From positions 124,001 through 188,000 of the forward strand of contig WEDG01002931.1 of the NCBI GenBank assembly GCA_017591395.1: a stretch of DNA of 64,000 nt, written 5' to 3'. Positions within the stretch are counted from its first letter, which is position 1. Every line of letters begins with the position of its first letter. The DNA comes from Schistocephalus solidus. Taxonomy: Eukaryota > Platyhelminthes > Cestoda > Diphyllobothriidea > Diphyllobothriidae. A program made the translations under genes and the position numbers. The notes under the pieces are model-generated. The model saw only the letters and a program-made list of their open reading frames with translations, did not search any database and was not told where the DNA came from. Of this stretch, positions 46,841-56,275 are shown piece after piece.

Positions 46841-48025
46841 ACGGATGTTTCGTGAGGATTGATTTCCAAGTCTCGGTGTATACCTGACTGCTACCCGTAA
46901 AACGAAGGTTATCGCTACCCGGGTTGTGAAAGTCCACGTTTGTTATTTGATTATGCAGAAAAGTTCCGGATTACGGACTGCACTAAATCACCTTGTACAG
47001 TCGACACAGCCCAGCTACGATGTACCTCCGGAGCGAATTTCCCAAGATTCAACAAGCATGCATAGTAGATGGCATCACTTCTAACTGTGGAACTTTCTTG
47101 TTTAATGAAGCCAACTGTAATGACAAGTTGCGTCATTTTGTCTTCATTTCACATAAAGGTGTTGACGGAGAAGTCAATTCGTCGGTTCTGCAGTGATATG
47201 CCGCCTTGAGCGGAGCCGAAAAGGCATAATTAACCAGTAACTTGGGTTAGATTAGTTTTCAATAGCAAGTTATTTTCCCAACTTTATTTCTTTTTGAAAT
47301 TCAGAGCCTTTTGGAAAGATGGCGTGCTGTAAAAAGGTAAACTTAGTTCAATCGAACATTGGCAATGAGCACTGAAAATGCGCAGCTACTAAAAATCGAG
47401 TTTTCAGGAGACAGCATTTGGTCTTTACAAAAAGAGGTTTCTTTCTTATTCAGCTTACTATCGGGGAAAAGTCAACCTACCGAATAATACTCCAGAAAAC
47501 CTTCCCGTTACCTAGGCACCTGTAGTTAACTGAATGTCATTTTCACAGTAACGGCTCGGGTCAGATTGCCGCGCAAAAAAACTAAATTGTCCTTCACCGG
47601 TACCAATTTCTTACCAGGCCACAGGCCAATGTAGACGCTTTACAAGAACTCGGTTAAGGTAGATGATTAACACTTAAACAAATGTGTACCATGAACCGAA
47701 CTGGTCGAGGGAATTTCTGATATGCTATACCCGACGTTGAATTAGCATTGGACGAAAGCCTGCCATTGAGGCTACCACACTCGCCTGGGTCTCTCCTTTA
47801 TAGCTAGAGTATTTCCAAGGAAGGCGTCTCATTCACGGACAAAACTACCTGGCGATAACCGCCTCCTGCATGTCTGTGCATCTGGTCTCTTCCGATTACA
47901 AACTTCAGTGGTAGCGGGACACATACCGATCTCATTACGGGACATATTTGTCCCTTTGTGTCTTGAGGCTCTTTTGTGAGCCCCGCCAGCAGGTCCACAG
48001 CGGCCAGTATCAAAGGCAAAATAAC

Positions 48026-48090
48026 GCACAATGGTTAGAACGTTGGACTTCTAACTTCTCACATGATTGTGTTCGCTCCTGGGGATTGAA
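48026..48090 (+). pseudogene. degenerate tRNA-like sequence
   Basis: ATGGTTAGAACGTTGGACTT (48031-48050) resembles an A box and anticodon-arm start of a tRNA, and TGTGTTCGCTCC near 48068 is a poor B box. Stems do not close. It is probably a tRNA-derived SINE fragment rather than a gene. Confidence 0.3.
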
Positions 48091-50039
48091 GGGGGTCCTT
48101 GGAGGTGGTTACTGTGGTGGATTGAAGTTGGTACGAACTGCCTGAGAATAAGTTTTAACGTGAAAAGTCGCCAACTGAGGGGGTACTGCTGTTTTCATGA
48201 TCAGTATAATGGAATGACTGGATGATTGAGCGTCGGGCTGCAGTGGCTTCTTCTATGTGGGAAATTTATGACATCCCCACCTGAGCGATATCGGAGCCAC
48301 CCTAGTGCAAGCCTTTTACATGCAACGGGGACCAGATCGTGAAAAACACGCGTGGTCGAGCTGTTTGGGCTTGTTACACCCGTCTGCGATCATGCCAAAC
48401 AACGGAACCTGTTTGGAATATTTTTTCCCGTTGACGTGCGTAAATGGAACAGCGATCGTTTCCTTAGACTGTTCATGTTAAAAAATGATGTGATATGTTC
48501 TCCTGTTATTGGTAACCGTAAGCCGCTGAATAGTTAATTTTAAATGCAGCCCTATGTACTAAAAAGCACTTGGGGAAAGCTGGGGATCCACCGATAAGCC
48601 GAACCCCTCGCAGCTCTCTGACGCAGCGTCATGATATCGGCGAAGCGCCTGGCTGGACCTGTGGATAATACCTGTGCTATAATTATGGTAAATCATACCA
48701 TATGTATAAATACAATATTTTTAACTGAGAGATATAATTAGCGTATTAACCTGACAATAGCGTCATAATTTATGACAGCTTCGCTACGATTGTTACCTGG
48801 TCTTTAGCCCGAGTGGGGTATCTGCCTCCAGCATTTCAGGATCCTGCTTCGTTAATGTTGAGACATTGTTGTTGCAATCCAAGCTGTGTGGGAGCCCATG
48901 GTAGGAAGCCCACTACTCTACTCCCTGTTACTTCTCCGATTAGAACAAAACTGAAGTAAGTTGGGGGGGGAGAGTTTGTTTAATTTATTTGGTATCCCAT
49001 GGTGATTAGTTATCATGTCAATACACACGAAGCTCCGTTGTCAATTAGGACGAAGAATGGGCAAATAATTTCTTTTCCAAATGATGTGTTGAGCAAAATG
49101 AGTCATCGTATCCCTATCTAATTGCTCCATTCAAGCAGTTGTATGTATTCAGAAGAGGTTGGGCAGGTTGCAGTCAGGGATGAGTAGTTCAGTTCACAAA
49201 TAATTACCTCTCTTCTCATGCCCCTGGTGTCGGTTCTTTACGAACGAAATTATTCTGTTGCCGTATAGTCCAATTGTCGATGAACATATTATCGGTCGGG
49301 TTATGTGGAGGCTAACTGAGTCACGCGCCTACTCAGCACGAAAAAGGTGGTGGAGTCTCTCGTAGCTACATCATAACCCAACGAGTTGGTTATTCGGGGT
49401 TCCACTATAAGACAGTGGCAATAAATAACATGGGGGGAGGGTAGCACTTGCCTGGTCAGCGATGGATATTCTCAGACAGTCTGACTTGGCCTATATGCGC
49501 AGCTTTGCCTGGCCAACTGGAGGATTTTGAGGCGACTAAGTTGCGGCATGTGTTTTGAACCGGAGGGGTGCCCTTCGCACAGGAAGCGAGAGCAAGAGTG
49601 GTTGAATGCTGGCCATCTTCAATCCACCTCCGTTCCAGTCATTTGTGCTACTCTTCCCTCACGGAAACTCTTGTGCGTTCACCAACTCACGTGACGTGCT
49701 CAACGTCAGGACTTGGAAACGTCGGCTGCCATAGGCTTCTTGTAGAACATTGCCGGGCAAAATGTGTACGAATAATCAGAATGACTTCCGGTGATTAGTT
49801 GATTACTTAGAGCCAACTTCGCAATCCTCGTGGTCTTCTGCGCACCTCTTCGCATTTAAGAGTGACAGTCTACTAGTAGTGTTTGCTGCTTTATATCGAC
49901 TGTAAATAGGCTAAATTTACTGTTTTTAGTGCTTCAAAATATGCTCATACATATATAAGCTCCTTTCAGACCTTCTTTTCTATTTCGCTCGCATCACATT
50001 TACATTACTATACTATTATCTCTTTATAACCCTGATACG

Positions 50040-50370
50040 ACAACTGCATCGTCAATTCTGACGCTGGCCACCATGTGTCCCACAAAATGGTGGGAGCAGG
50101 GACGATGACTCGCGCGTGGATTAATTTATAGCTATAGGAGCCTTGCGCAGCATCTACCCCTCTCTTCTCCCCTCGCAGCTGCACCCACTGTTGAGGCAGA
50201 GTCAAGAAGAACAGAGGCGGGATCAGATGCAGATGGCTGGTGCGGGCTGAACCCCATACCTAAACGTGCCACCACGCCCCTGGCCTAAACACGAAGCCAG
50301 AAAGACTAAATGAAGAAGGAGCCATTGCAGTCCATCAGCCGACCATTATACACAAACACGCACTGGATTG
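50040..50370 (-). repeat. SINE-like dispersed repeat R2, copy 2, with R1 edge
   Basis: Contains GCGCAGCATCTACCCCTCTC, GAGGCAGAGTCAAGAAGAAC and CACCACGCCCCTGGC, then the R1 junction GAAGGAGCCATTGCAGTCCA. The order and orientation are as in 51930-52240. Diverged but recognisable. Confidence 0.55.
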
Positions 50371-50864
50371 ACAGCGAGCTCGGATTTGTATCGTTAATTG
50401 GCTGTCTACAGAGAAAACCCTACATGGACGTTACACAATGATGGGGAAAATCCCCGAATAGCCTCACTCAAGCTTCCCATGGACGGGAACTTGAAAGCAT
50501 ATTTGGAGTTTATAACAAGTTCGGCAAGTCAGCGTTTACATCGGTCTGCTACCCGATGCCACTGGGTCTCTAACTGACTTAATTCCTCAACACTTAGCCT
50601 TCGCCGGCAGTACTTCTCCATTCCAGGTAGTTCCGCGCTCCGCAACCACATGCGAGGCTCTAGATCGGAGTTTCAGGGTAAACTGTAAAGACCGTCTATC
50701 ATTCTTAACTCAGGGAGGATTCTTGACCATCAAAGCCAAGAAAACCATTCACTGTACTTGGGGTATATGTCTTCTCTGTTAATTAGGCCACCGAACCATT
50801 TTGGCATAAACCGATATTGTAGGCGCACACCACGCCCCTACATAGTTTGTGCTCCTGTAACGGA

Positions 50865-51205
50865 CCAGGCGGCAAATGCACTGGACAACCACGGAGCCAT
50901 ATCAGGGCACGGTAGGCGTTATTGAGGATTTCCACGCATAGGAAATGCCCCAACTAAGGAGGGGGGGGGGGAGTTGTGCCAAACCGGCCGCCTGCACTCC
51001 CTCCAGCCTCCGGCCTTCACGAATCTACCTTGAAACCAGGCCCAAGTGCGTGGGGGAAGAAAAAGAGAGAGAGAAGGAGTGCGGTAGATGCTGCGCAAGT
51101 CTACTATTATAATAAACAAATTCACGTGAAATCCACCATGCCTGCGCACACCCTTTTGTGGGCCACACGGTGGGCCGCGTAGTTAACGACAGTCGAACTG
51201 TCATA
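50865..51205 (+). repeat. SINE-like dispersed repeat R2, copy 3
   Basis: Head GGCGGCAAATGCACTGGACA, GGTAGGCGTTATTGAGG, a G run at about 50959-50970, GGAGTGCGGTAGATGCTGCG, then CAAGTCTACTATTATAATAA and an end with ACACGGTGGGCCGCG and GTCGAACTGTCAT. It ends about 40 bp before the acceptor of the 51247 exon. Confidence 0.6.
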
Positions 51206-51246
51206 TAGTATGACTGAGTTTGAATACGTCCTTTCTTCTGTTGCAG

Positions 51247-51345
51247 GAGCTGGCACCAATTATCACATTCGAATAATCACCATAGTGCCTGGCGGCGAGG
51301 GGTCCGCAGCGTACACCGTAACAATGACGGCTCCTCACAATGAAG
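51247..51345 (+). CDS. exon: C-terminal part of FN3 domain 3
   Basis: 99 bp from acceptor CTTCTGTTGCAG to donor TGAAG|GTAAGA. It reads, with the preceding exon, GLR|AGTNYHIRIITIVPGGEG, then SAAYTVTMTAPHNE. L..GT.Y.I.I......G.GS......T.AP is the FN3 E-F-G consensus. Phase is two bases in and one base over at the end; the G combines with the next exon's CT to give Ala. Confidence 0.92.
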
Positions 51346-51532
51346 GTAAGAGGCTATCGCTGTTATCTAAGCTTCTATGCATAACACAATTGACTTATCA
51401 GTTATCTCCACCGAAACAGCTCGAAATTTCTAATTATCCCCAAGGTGTGCATGCAGTGGGCACAAGAAGATAAAAATACACAATTTTCTTCCTGGGCTCA
51501 TCAATAAAGCCTTTTAATACATACTTTTCCAG

Positions 51533-51573
51533 CTCCAGTGGAGCCGTCGGCGAGAAATGCACCCACCTTCTGG
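51533..51573 (+). CDS. probable 41-bp exon after FN3 domain 3
   Basis: Acceptor ATACTTTTCCAG and donor TTCTGG|GTGAGT surround 41 bp that continue the frame exactly: Ala, then PVEPSARNAPTFW, ending in phase 0. The preceding intron is 187 bp. Such a Pro-rich stretch commonly starts the linker to the next FN3 domain or to the membrane-proximal region. The following exon must begin in phase 0 and was not securely found. A chance match is possible because the exon is so small. Confidence 0.6.
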
Positions 51574-51934
51574 GTGAGTGTAGATTTTTGCTTTTCTTCT
51601 TCACTCCTGGGCATCACCGCCGCTCAGTGGAATCCATGTACCGTGGGATCGGGATCTGTCACCGCACGAAACCCAGCACACTTGTCAAATTAACTGTCTA
51701 CGGTGGAAAAAAAAAAACGTTGAACTCCAAGAGTGCATGCCCTATGAAAAGGCTAAAATTCACACACTGTTTAAGCAATCTGATAAGTGTGAGCTGTCAG
51801 AAGGAGTCGAACCACCTCCTAATTTCGTGTCCTCTAGTTGAGGGAAGTAGAAATTGTCTTATTTTTGATCCGCAGTGCAAGTCTATTTTTCACCCCGGGT
51901 GACCTTGAGTAAAGTTTGGCACACACACGCTAGT
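51574..51934. other. no gene seen downstream of the last probable exon
   Basis: The + open frame 51588-51902 runs through this stretch but shows no FN3, Ig or transmembrane pattern. I treat it as intronic. Confidence 0.45.
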
Positions 51935-52665
51935 TCGACCGTCATTTTTGTCGATGTCCACCGTATGCTGTACAGGGATGGTGACTAGCGCTGGAGACTA
52001 GACCTGCGATACATCTACCTCACTCTCTGTTCCACCCCTCCCTCCCACCTGTACCAGATGTCAAGACAGAGTCAAGAAGACCGGAGATAGGAGAGGGCGC
52101 AGACCCACACACTGCGATCCAACACCAAACATGAACACGACGGCGCAACAGAGGGTCAGCTCTGATCTCAACTGAGTGGGAGTGCCATAAAGGCCACATT
52201 AAGAAGGATCCATTGCAGCATGAATCTCAGTCTGCCAGTCGTCCATTGGGCACAAACACACGCACTGAACTGACCACGCGGCCCGAGTTATCCAGTCAGT
52301 TGACAACCTTAAAAGCCACGGCTTTTAGCGCTCCATGATAGTTTCAAGCGCGTCAGATTGTTTATAGCGAGGAAAAAATTCGCTGAACTGTCGACCTCAC
52401 TCTCTCTACTACGCCGCCGTCCGAGCCTGTCCGTTGTCTGATGTGGGAGTGGACGCATTGGCTGTCCTGCCGGCGTACCCGTCGTCACGCGCCACAGCAG
52501 GAACTGGCCCCCATAAAGCATACACCAGGATTCACAAAATCAGGGGATTTGGAGGAGCCATCACCATCTGACTCCCAGTCCACTGGTCATCCGCACAACG
52601 CACAACACACACAGGGCCGATGGCGTGGTCTGGTATAAGCGTCAGATTGGCAGCCTTCCAAGCCA
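51935..52665 (-). repeat. left inverted arm (R2 plus R1) flanking the RTE-like LINE
   Basis: Begins with GTTCGACCGTCATTTTTGTC and GTCCACCGTATGCTGTACAG (end of R2). It passes AGATGTCAAGACAGAGTCAA and CAACTGAGTGGGAGTGCCAT, then R1 (AAGAAGGATCCATTGCAGCA, GCGCGTCAGATTGTTTATAG, GCCTGTCCGTTGTCTGATG), and ends with TTGGCAGCCTTCCAAGCC. Each block is found in reverse complement and reverse order in 55475-56275, for example CATCAGACAACTGACCGGCT and AACAATCTGACGCGCTTGAA. Similarity is clear by eye but imperfect. Confidence 0.75.
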
Positions 52666-52771
52666 TGATTTCTAGGAAATCGTTATATTCTCAGATGCAT
52701 AATGACGGTGAGGGTGTTGTGCATGTATTGTTGGAGGTAGTGTGCGCTGGTGTGGTTTATTCTACGGTGAT

Positions 52772-55400
52772 TTACCGCAGGTTATCGTGGAGGTGCATGT
52801 AACCTAATAAACCCATGCGGTGTGTGAAGTTGCTGGCGCAGTGTGGGCAGGAGAAATCTGGAGAGTCTAGGGGGGGATTACGGTCGTGGTAGTTGTGGTG
52901 CCAATGGCGGTGAAAATGGCAGGAACTGAGGGTGTGCATGTAGTATCGGTGCTGTCGACATTGCGGTGAGTTCCACTGTCATGGTTGCGCATGTGACCGA
53001 ATAGGCCCATGCGATTAGTGAATGCGTGAGGGCGGGGAGGCAGTGGATGCTGTGATCTCTGCTATGGGTTGGTGCTCCAGACACTGGTTCACCAGTCTCA
53101 GTGCGATGGATTCGAAAGTGACCGACCAGGCCGATGCGTGAGGTGAATGTGTGGTCGCAAAGAGGACAGTTTAGGACCGGTCCCCCATCGATGCTCGCGG
53201 TAGTGACGAAGTTGATGATGGCTGTGATGGTGGAAGTATCATATGAGGAGTATTGGGACATTGTCGACATGCTGGTGGGAGCAGTGCAATTGGTGCCAGA
53301 GAATGGGGGGTTGGCAGAAGTTGAAGTAGTCGTATTGTTGTTGCTTTGCGTCCGATGATGTTGAACCAGGCCGATTCACTTGTCAAAGGTGCGTTGACAG
53401 CGCGGGCATGTTGGAAGGGTTTGTGCATTGGCGGTGTTGGTCCGGGACGCTGGCGACTTTCGTGCTGCCTTTTTAACCTTGGCGGCAGCCATCCGGTTTG
53501 CTTCGTAGATTACTGCCCCTGTCTTCACCGTCCTACTCCAGGCCGGTCTGTTCCGGGCGAGGTCATCCCAGTTTGCTGGGTTGATCTGCAGTTGCTTCAG
53601 CGAAGTCTTCAGAGTGTCCTCATAGCGTCGTACTTGACCCCCGTGTCGACGAGAACCCGTGGCAACATCTCCGTAGATGAGTTGTTTGGGTAGTCGTTCT
53701 TCATCCATCCTCACAAGGTAGCCACTCCAGCGCAGTCGTTTTAGCTGCATGTAGATGGACAATCTCCTCGTCGATGTTGGTGCTGCGGTAGAGGTTGCTA
53801 CCCAGATACGGGAAGGGATCCATGGATTTCAGTTAAGCGCTGTTGAAATTGATGCGAGCTGCGTTGTAGGTGTTATTGAGCGGCGGCTAATGCATGACCA
53901 CCGTTTCCTCTGTGTCGATGCGCAGTCCGAAGTTGTCGCAAGCGGCAGCGAAGAGGTCCATGCTCCTTTGCATATCTCCTTCTGTCGTTGCATTGAGTGC
54001 GCAGTCGTCAGCGAAGAGAAGTTCGTGGATGGTAGCTGTGGATACACGCGAGCGGGAATGAATCCGCCGTTGATGAGGAGTCGGACATCCATCCGATAGG
54101 CGGTGTGGATCCAGGACCCTTCGTCATGGTAAGCGTCCATTAGCATGGCAGAGAAAGTAAAACTGAAGAGAGTAGGCGCGTGGATGCAGCCATGCTTCAC
54201 TCCGTTGGTTACTCTGAAGGTCTCGGAGACGGCTCCGTTGTCTATGACACGTGCCATCATGCCATCGTGGAGTTGACGCATCATGTGAGTCAATCTCTCG
54301 GGACGGCCGAATTTCTACATGATCTTCCACAGTCCGTCACGATTCATCGTGTCAAAGCCTTTCATCAGATCCACGAAGTTTGTGTAGAGGTGGGTTCGCA
54401 TCTTCTGACACTTCTCTTGCAGCTGGCGAGCGGCCAAAATCATGTTGGTTGTTCCACGGTGCCACCGGAAGCCACGATGGGTTTGCGGGAGCAGTCCCTG
54501 CTGTAGGTGACAATTCAGAAGATTGAGAAGGATCCGGGCGAAGATCTTTCCGGTGATGTTTAGCAGCGAGATTACTCGATGGTTATCACAGAGTTGGCTG
54601 TTCCTCTTCTTCTTGTAGAGGTGGACGATTGTGGCGTCATTGAAATCCTGAGAGACCTGTCCTTGGCACCAAATCGCCTGGAAGAGCGCTATGAGCTGGT
54701 TCATCAGTTGGGGGCCGCCATGCTTATAAATCTCAGCAGGGATCGCGTCTGATCTAGGTGCTTTCCCGCTAGATAGTTGCTGTACGGCTTTGATGGCTTA
54801 TTGGAGAGAGAGCAGGAGATCGATGTCGGGGTTGGTTTCCACTTCAGGCATTTGGTCGATGGTGGCGGCGGAGATGGTGGAGCGCTGGTTAAGAACGCTT
54901 CGGAAGTATTCCAAGTGTTCCAAGAGTTGCGTCTTCTCAGTGAGCAGGTCGTTCCGTCAGCCCTGAGAAGAGGGACGGCTCTTTTGACGAGAGGTCCGTA
55001 GACAGCCTTGATGGCGGCGAAAAAGTTCTTCCATTCGTTGCGATCCGCGTATCCTTGAATTTACTCAGCCTTGCGGGCCGTCCAGGCTTCCTGCATCTCC
55101 AGCAGCCGTTGCTGTACAAGGCGGCGACTTTGGTCGAATGCTGTCTTTTTTGCAGCGGTAGGGCGACCGACATAGGCTTTGTGCAACCGTTTTTTTTTCG
55201 GCGAGCAGAGTGTTGATGGTTGCGTCGTTGTGATCGAACCAGTCCTGGTGTTGATGACGTGCACGGGCGAGGAGATCCAGGGCGGTGGATTGGACCGTGT
55301 CCCTTAGTTGACACCAGCGGTTCTCCACGGAGGCATCCTCGCCGACGACTAGGAGGTTGGCTAGCCGGTTGGGCAATTCGATGCTGAACTGAAGTTAATA
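52772..55400 (-). mobile_element. RTE-like LINE copy B with C-terminal zinc fingers, 5' truncated
   Basis: Minus-strand pieces in order. Pre-RT linker near 55376-55065: RWCQLRDTVQSTALDLLARA, SRRLVQQRLLEMQEAW. RT fingers and palm at 54704-54315: DFNDATIVHLYKKKRNSQLC, ILLNLLNCHLQQGLLPQTHR, FVDLMKGFDTMNRDGLWKIM (motif A). Motif B at 54293-53829: NGVKHGCIHAPTLFSFTFSA. Catalytic box FADD at 54004-54015, intact in its own frame. C-terminal region at 53762-53376: LKRLRWSGYLVRMDEERLPK, RRHGGQVRRYEDTLKTSL and the first finger CPRCQRTF. Further C2H2 fingers lie near 53190-53110 (CPLCDHTFTSRIGLVGHFRI followed by H) and 52860-52790 (CPHCASNFTHRMGLLGYMHL followed by H). The frame ends at a TAA at 52772-52774. 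The endonuclease is missing and at least three frameshifts occur. Confidence 0.88.
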
Positions 55401-55474
55401 GGCCCATGCGTGTGTGAGTGTGCGTGGGCTGTGTGGACAGTTGAGTGGGGTGCGGTGGGTTTATGTTAACCGCC

Positions 55475-56275
55475 GCGGTTGGAAGGTTGCCAACTGACAA
55501 CTACACTCAGACCTCGCAGTTAGTCCAATGTGTGTTGTGTGGAGTGGCTGACTGGTGGTCTGAGAGTCAAGCTGCGATGGCTACTTCTTAACGTGACCTC
55601 TGGCTATCTCACACATGTGAGATGTAAGCCGTTCAACCCCCTGTTGTGTGAAATCCTGGTGCTTGTGTTTTGTGGGGGCCAGGTCGTGTACGTAGTACAC
55701 GTAGACGAAGTCACCAGCAGCTGCGCCGCTTCCGCATCAGACAACTGACCGGCTCGGACAGTGGTCTGATTTTTGGGGAGTGGGGAGAGAGTGAGGTCGA
55801 GAGCTCAGCGTATTTTCCTCACTATAAACAATCTGACGCGCTTGAAACTATCACAGTGCGCTAAAAGCCGTGGCTTGGATGGTTGCCAACTGACGGGATA
55901 ACTCGGACCACATGGTCAGCCCAATGTGTGTTTTGTGTGGAGTGGCTGACTGGTGGACTGAGAGTCAGGTTGCAATGGCTCCTTCTTAATGTGGCCTTTA
56001 TGGCACTCCCACTCCGTGGGATCCAAGCCAGGTGTGGTGGCACGCCCAGGGGCGGCTCCGGCCGCGCCAGCCACCTGCGCCCTCTCCCATCTCCGGTCTT
56101 CTTGACTCTGTCTTGACACCGGGCTCAGGTGGGGAGGAGGAGAGAGTGCGGTAGCTGCAGCGCAAGGCTACTATCACTTAAAACTAATTCACGTGCAAGT
56201 CACCGTCCCTGCACCACCTGGTGTGGAGCATACGGTGGACCTCGTCAAAATCGACGGTCAAACTGCCGGGTATAT
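55475..56275 (+). repeat. right inverted arm (R1 plus R2) flanking the RTE-like LINE
   Basis: Mirror image of 51935-52665. It also contains an internal direct repeat: 55480-55600 and 55872-56000 share GGTTGCCAACTGAC, CCAATGTGTGTT, GTGTGGAGTGGCTGACTGGT and GAGAGTCA. The R2 part has GTCTTCTTGACTCTGTCTTG, GAGTGCGGTAGCTGCAGCGC, AAGGCTACTATCACTTAAAA and TACGGTGGACCTCGTC, and ends in ATCGACGGTCAAACTG next to the broken 3' end of LINE copy A. Confidence 0.75.

Larger units (their letters stand above)
46127..51246 (+). other. 5.1-kb intron within FN3 domain 3
   Basis: GT-AG intron with several dispersed repeats (R1 at about 46640-46840, R2 at 50040-50340 and 50865-51205) and a tRNA-like sequence near 48030. 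The stretches 46127-46640, 46840-48020 and 48100-50040 hold nothing I can support. Confidence 0.7.
17660..51573 (+). other. locus of an Ig/FN3 adhesion or guidance receptor-like gene
   Basis: Overall extent of the one host gene I can support. Exons, listed separately: 17660-17753 (signal peptide, probable), then 22850-22910, 24700-24758, 24863-24965, 26394-26649, 37586-37754, 43501-43754, 45895-46126, 51247-51345 and 51533-51573. From 22850 onward every junction is GT-AG and phase compatible, giving 424 uninterrupted codons. Domain order is: end of an Ig-like domain, basic linker, FN3-1, FN3-2, acidic linker, FN3-3, start of another segment. This architecture is shared by DCC/neogenin, Robo, contactin, IGSF9 and related cell-surface proteins. 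I cannot place it in one family. No transmembrane exon was found, so it may continue beyond the last exon. Introns of up to about 11 kb are filled with mobile elements. Confidence 0.8.
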
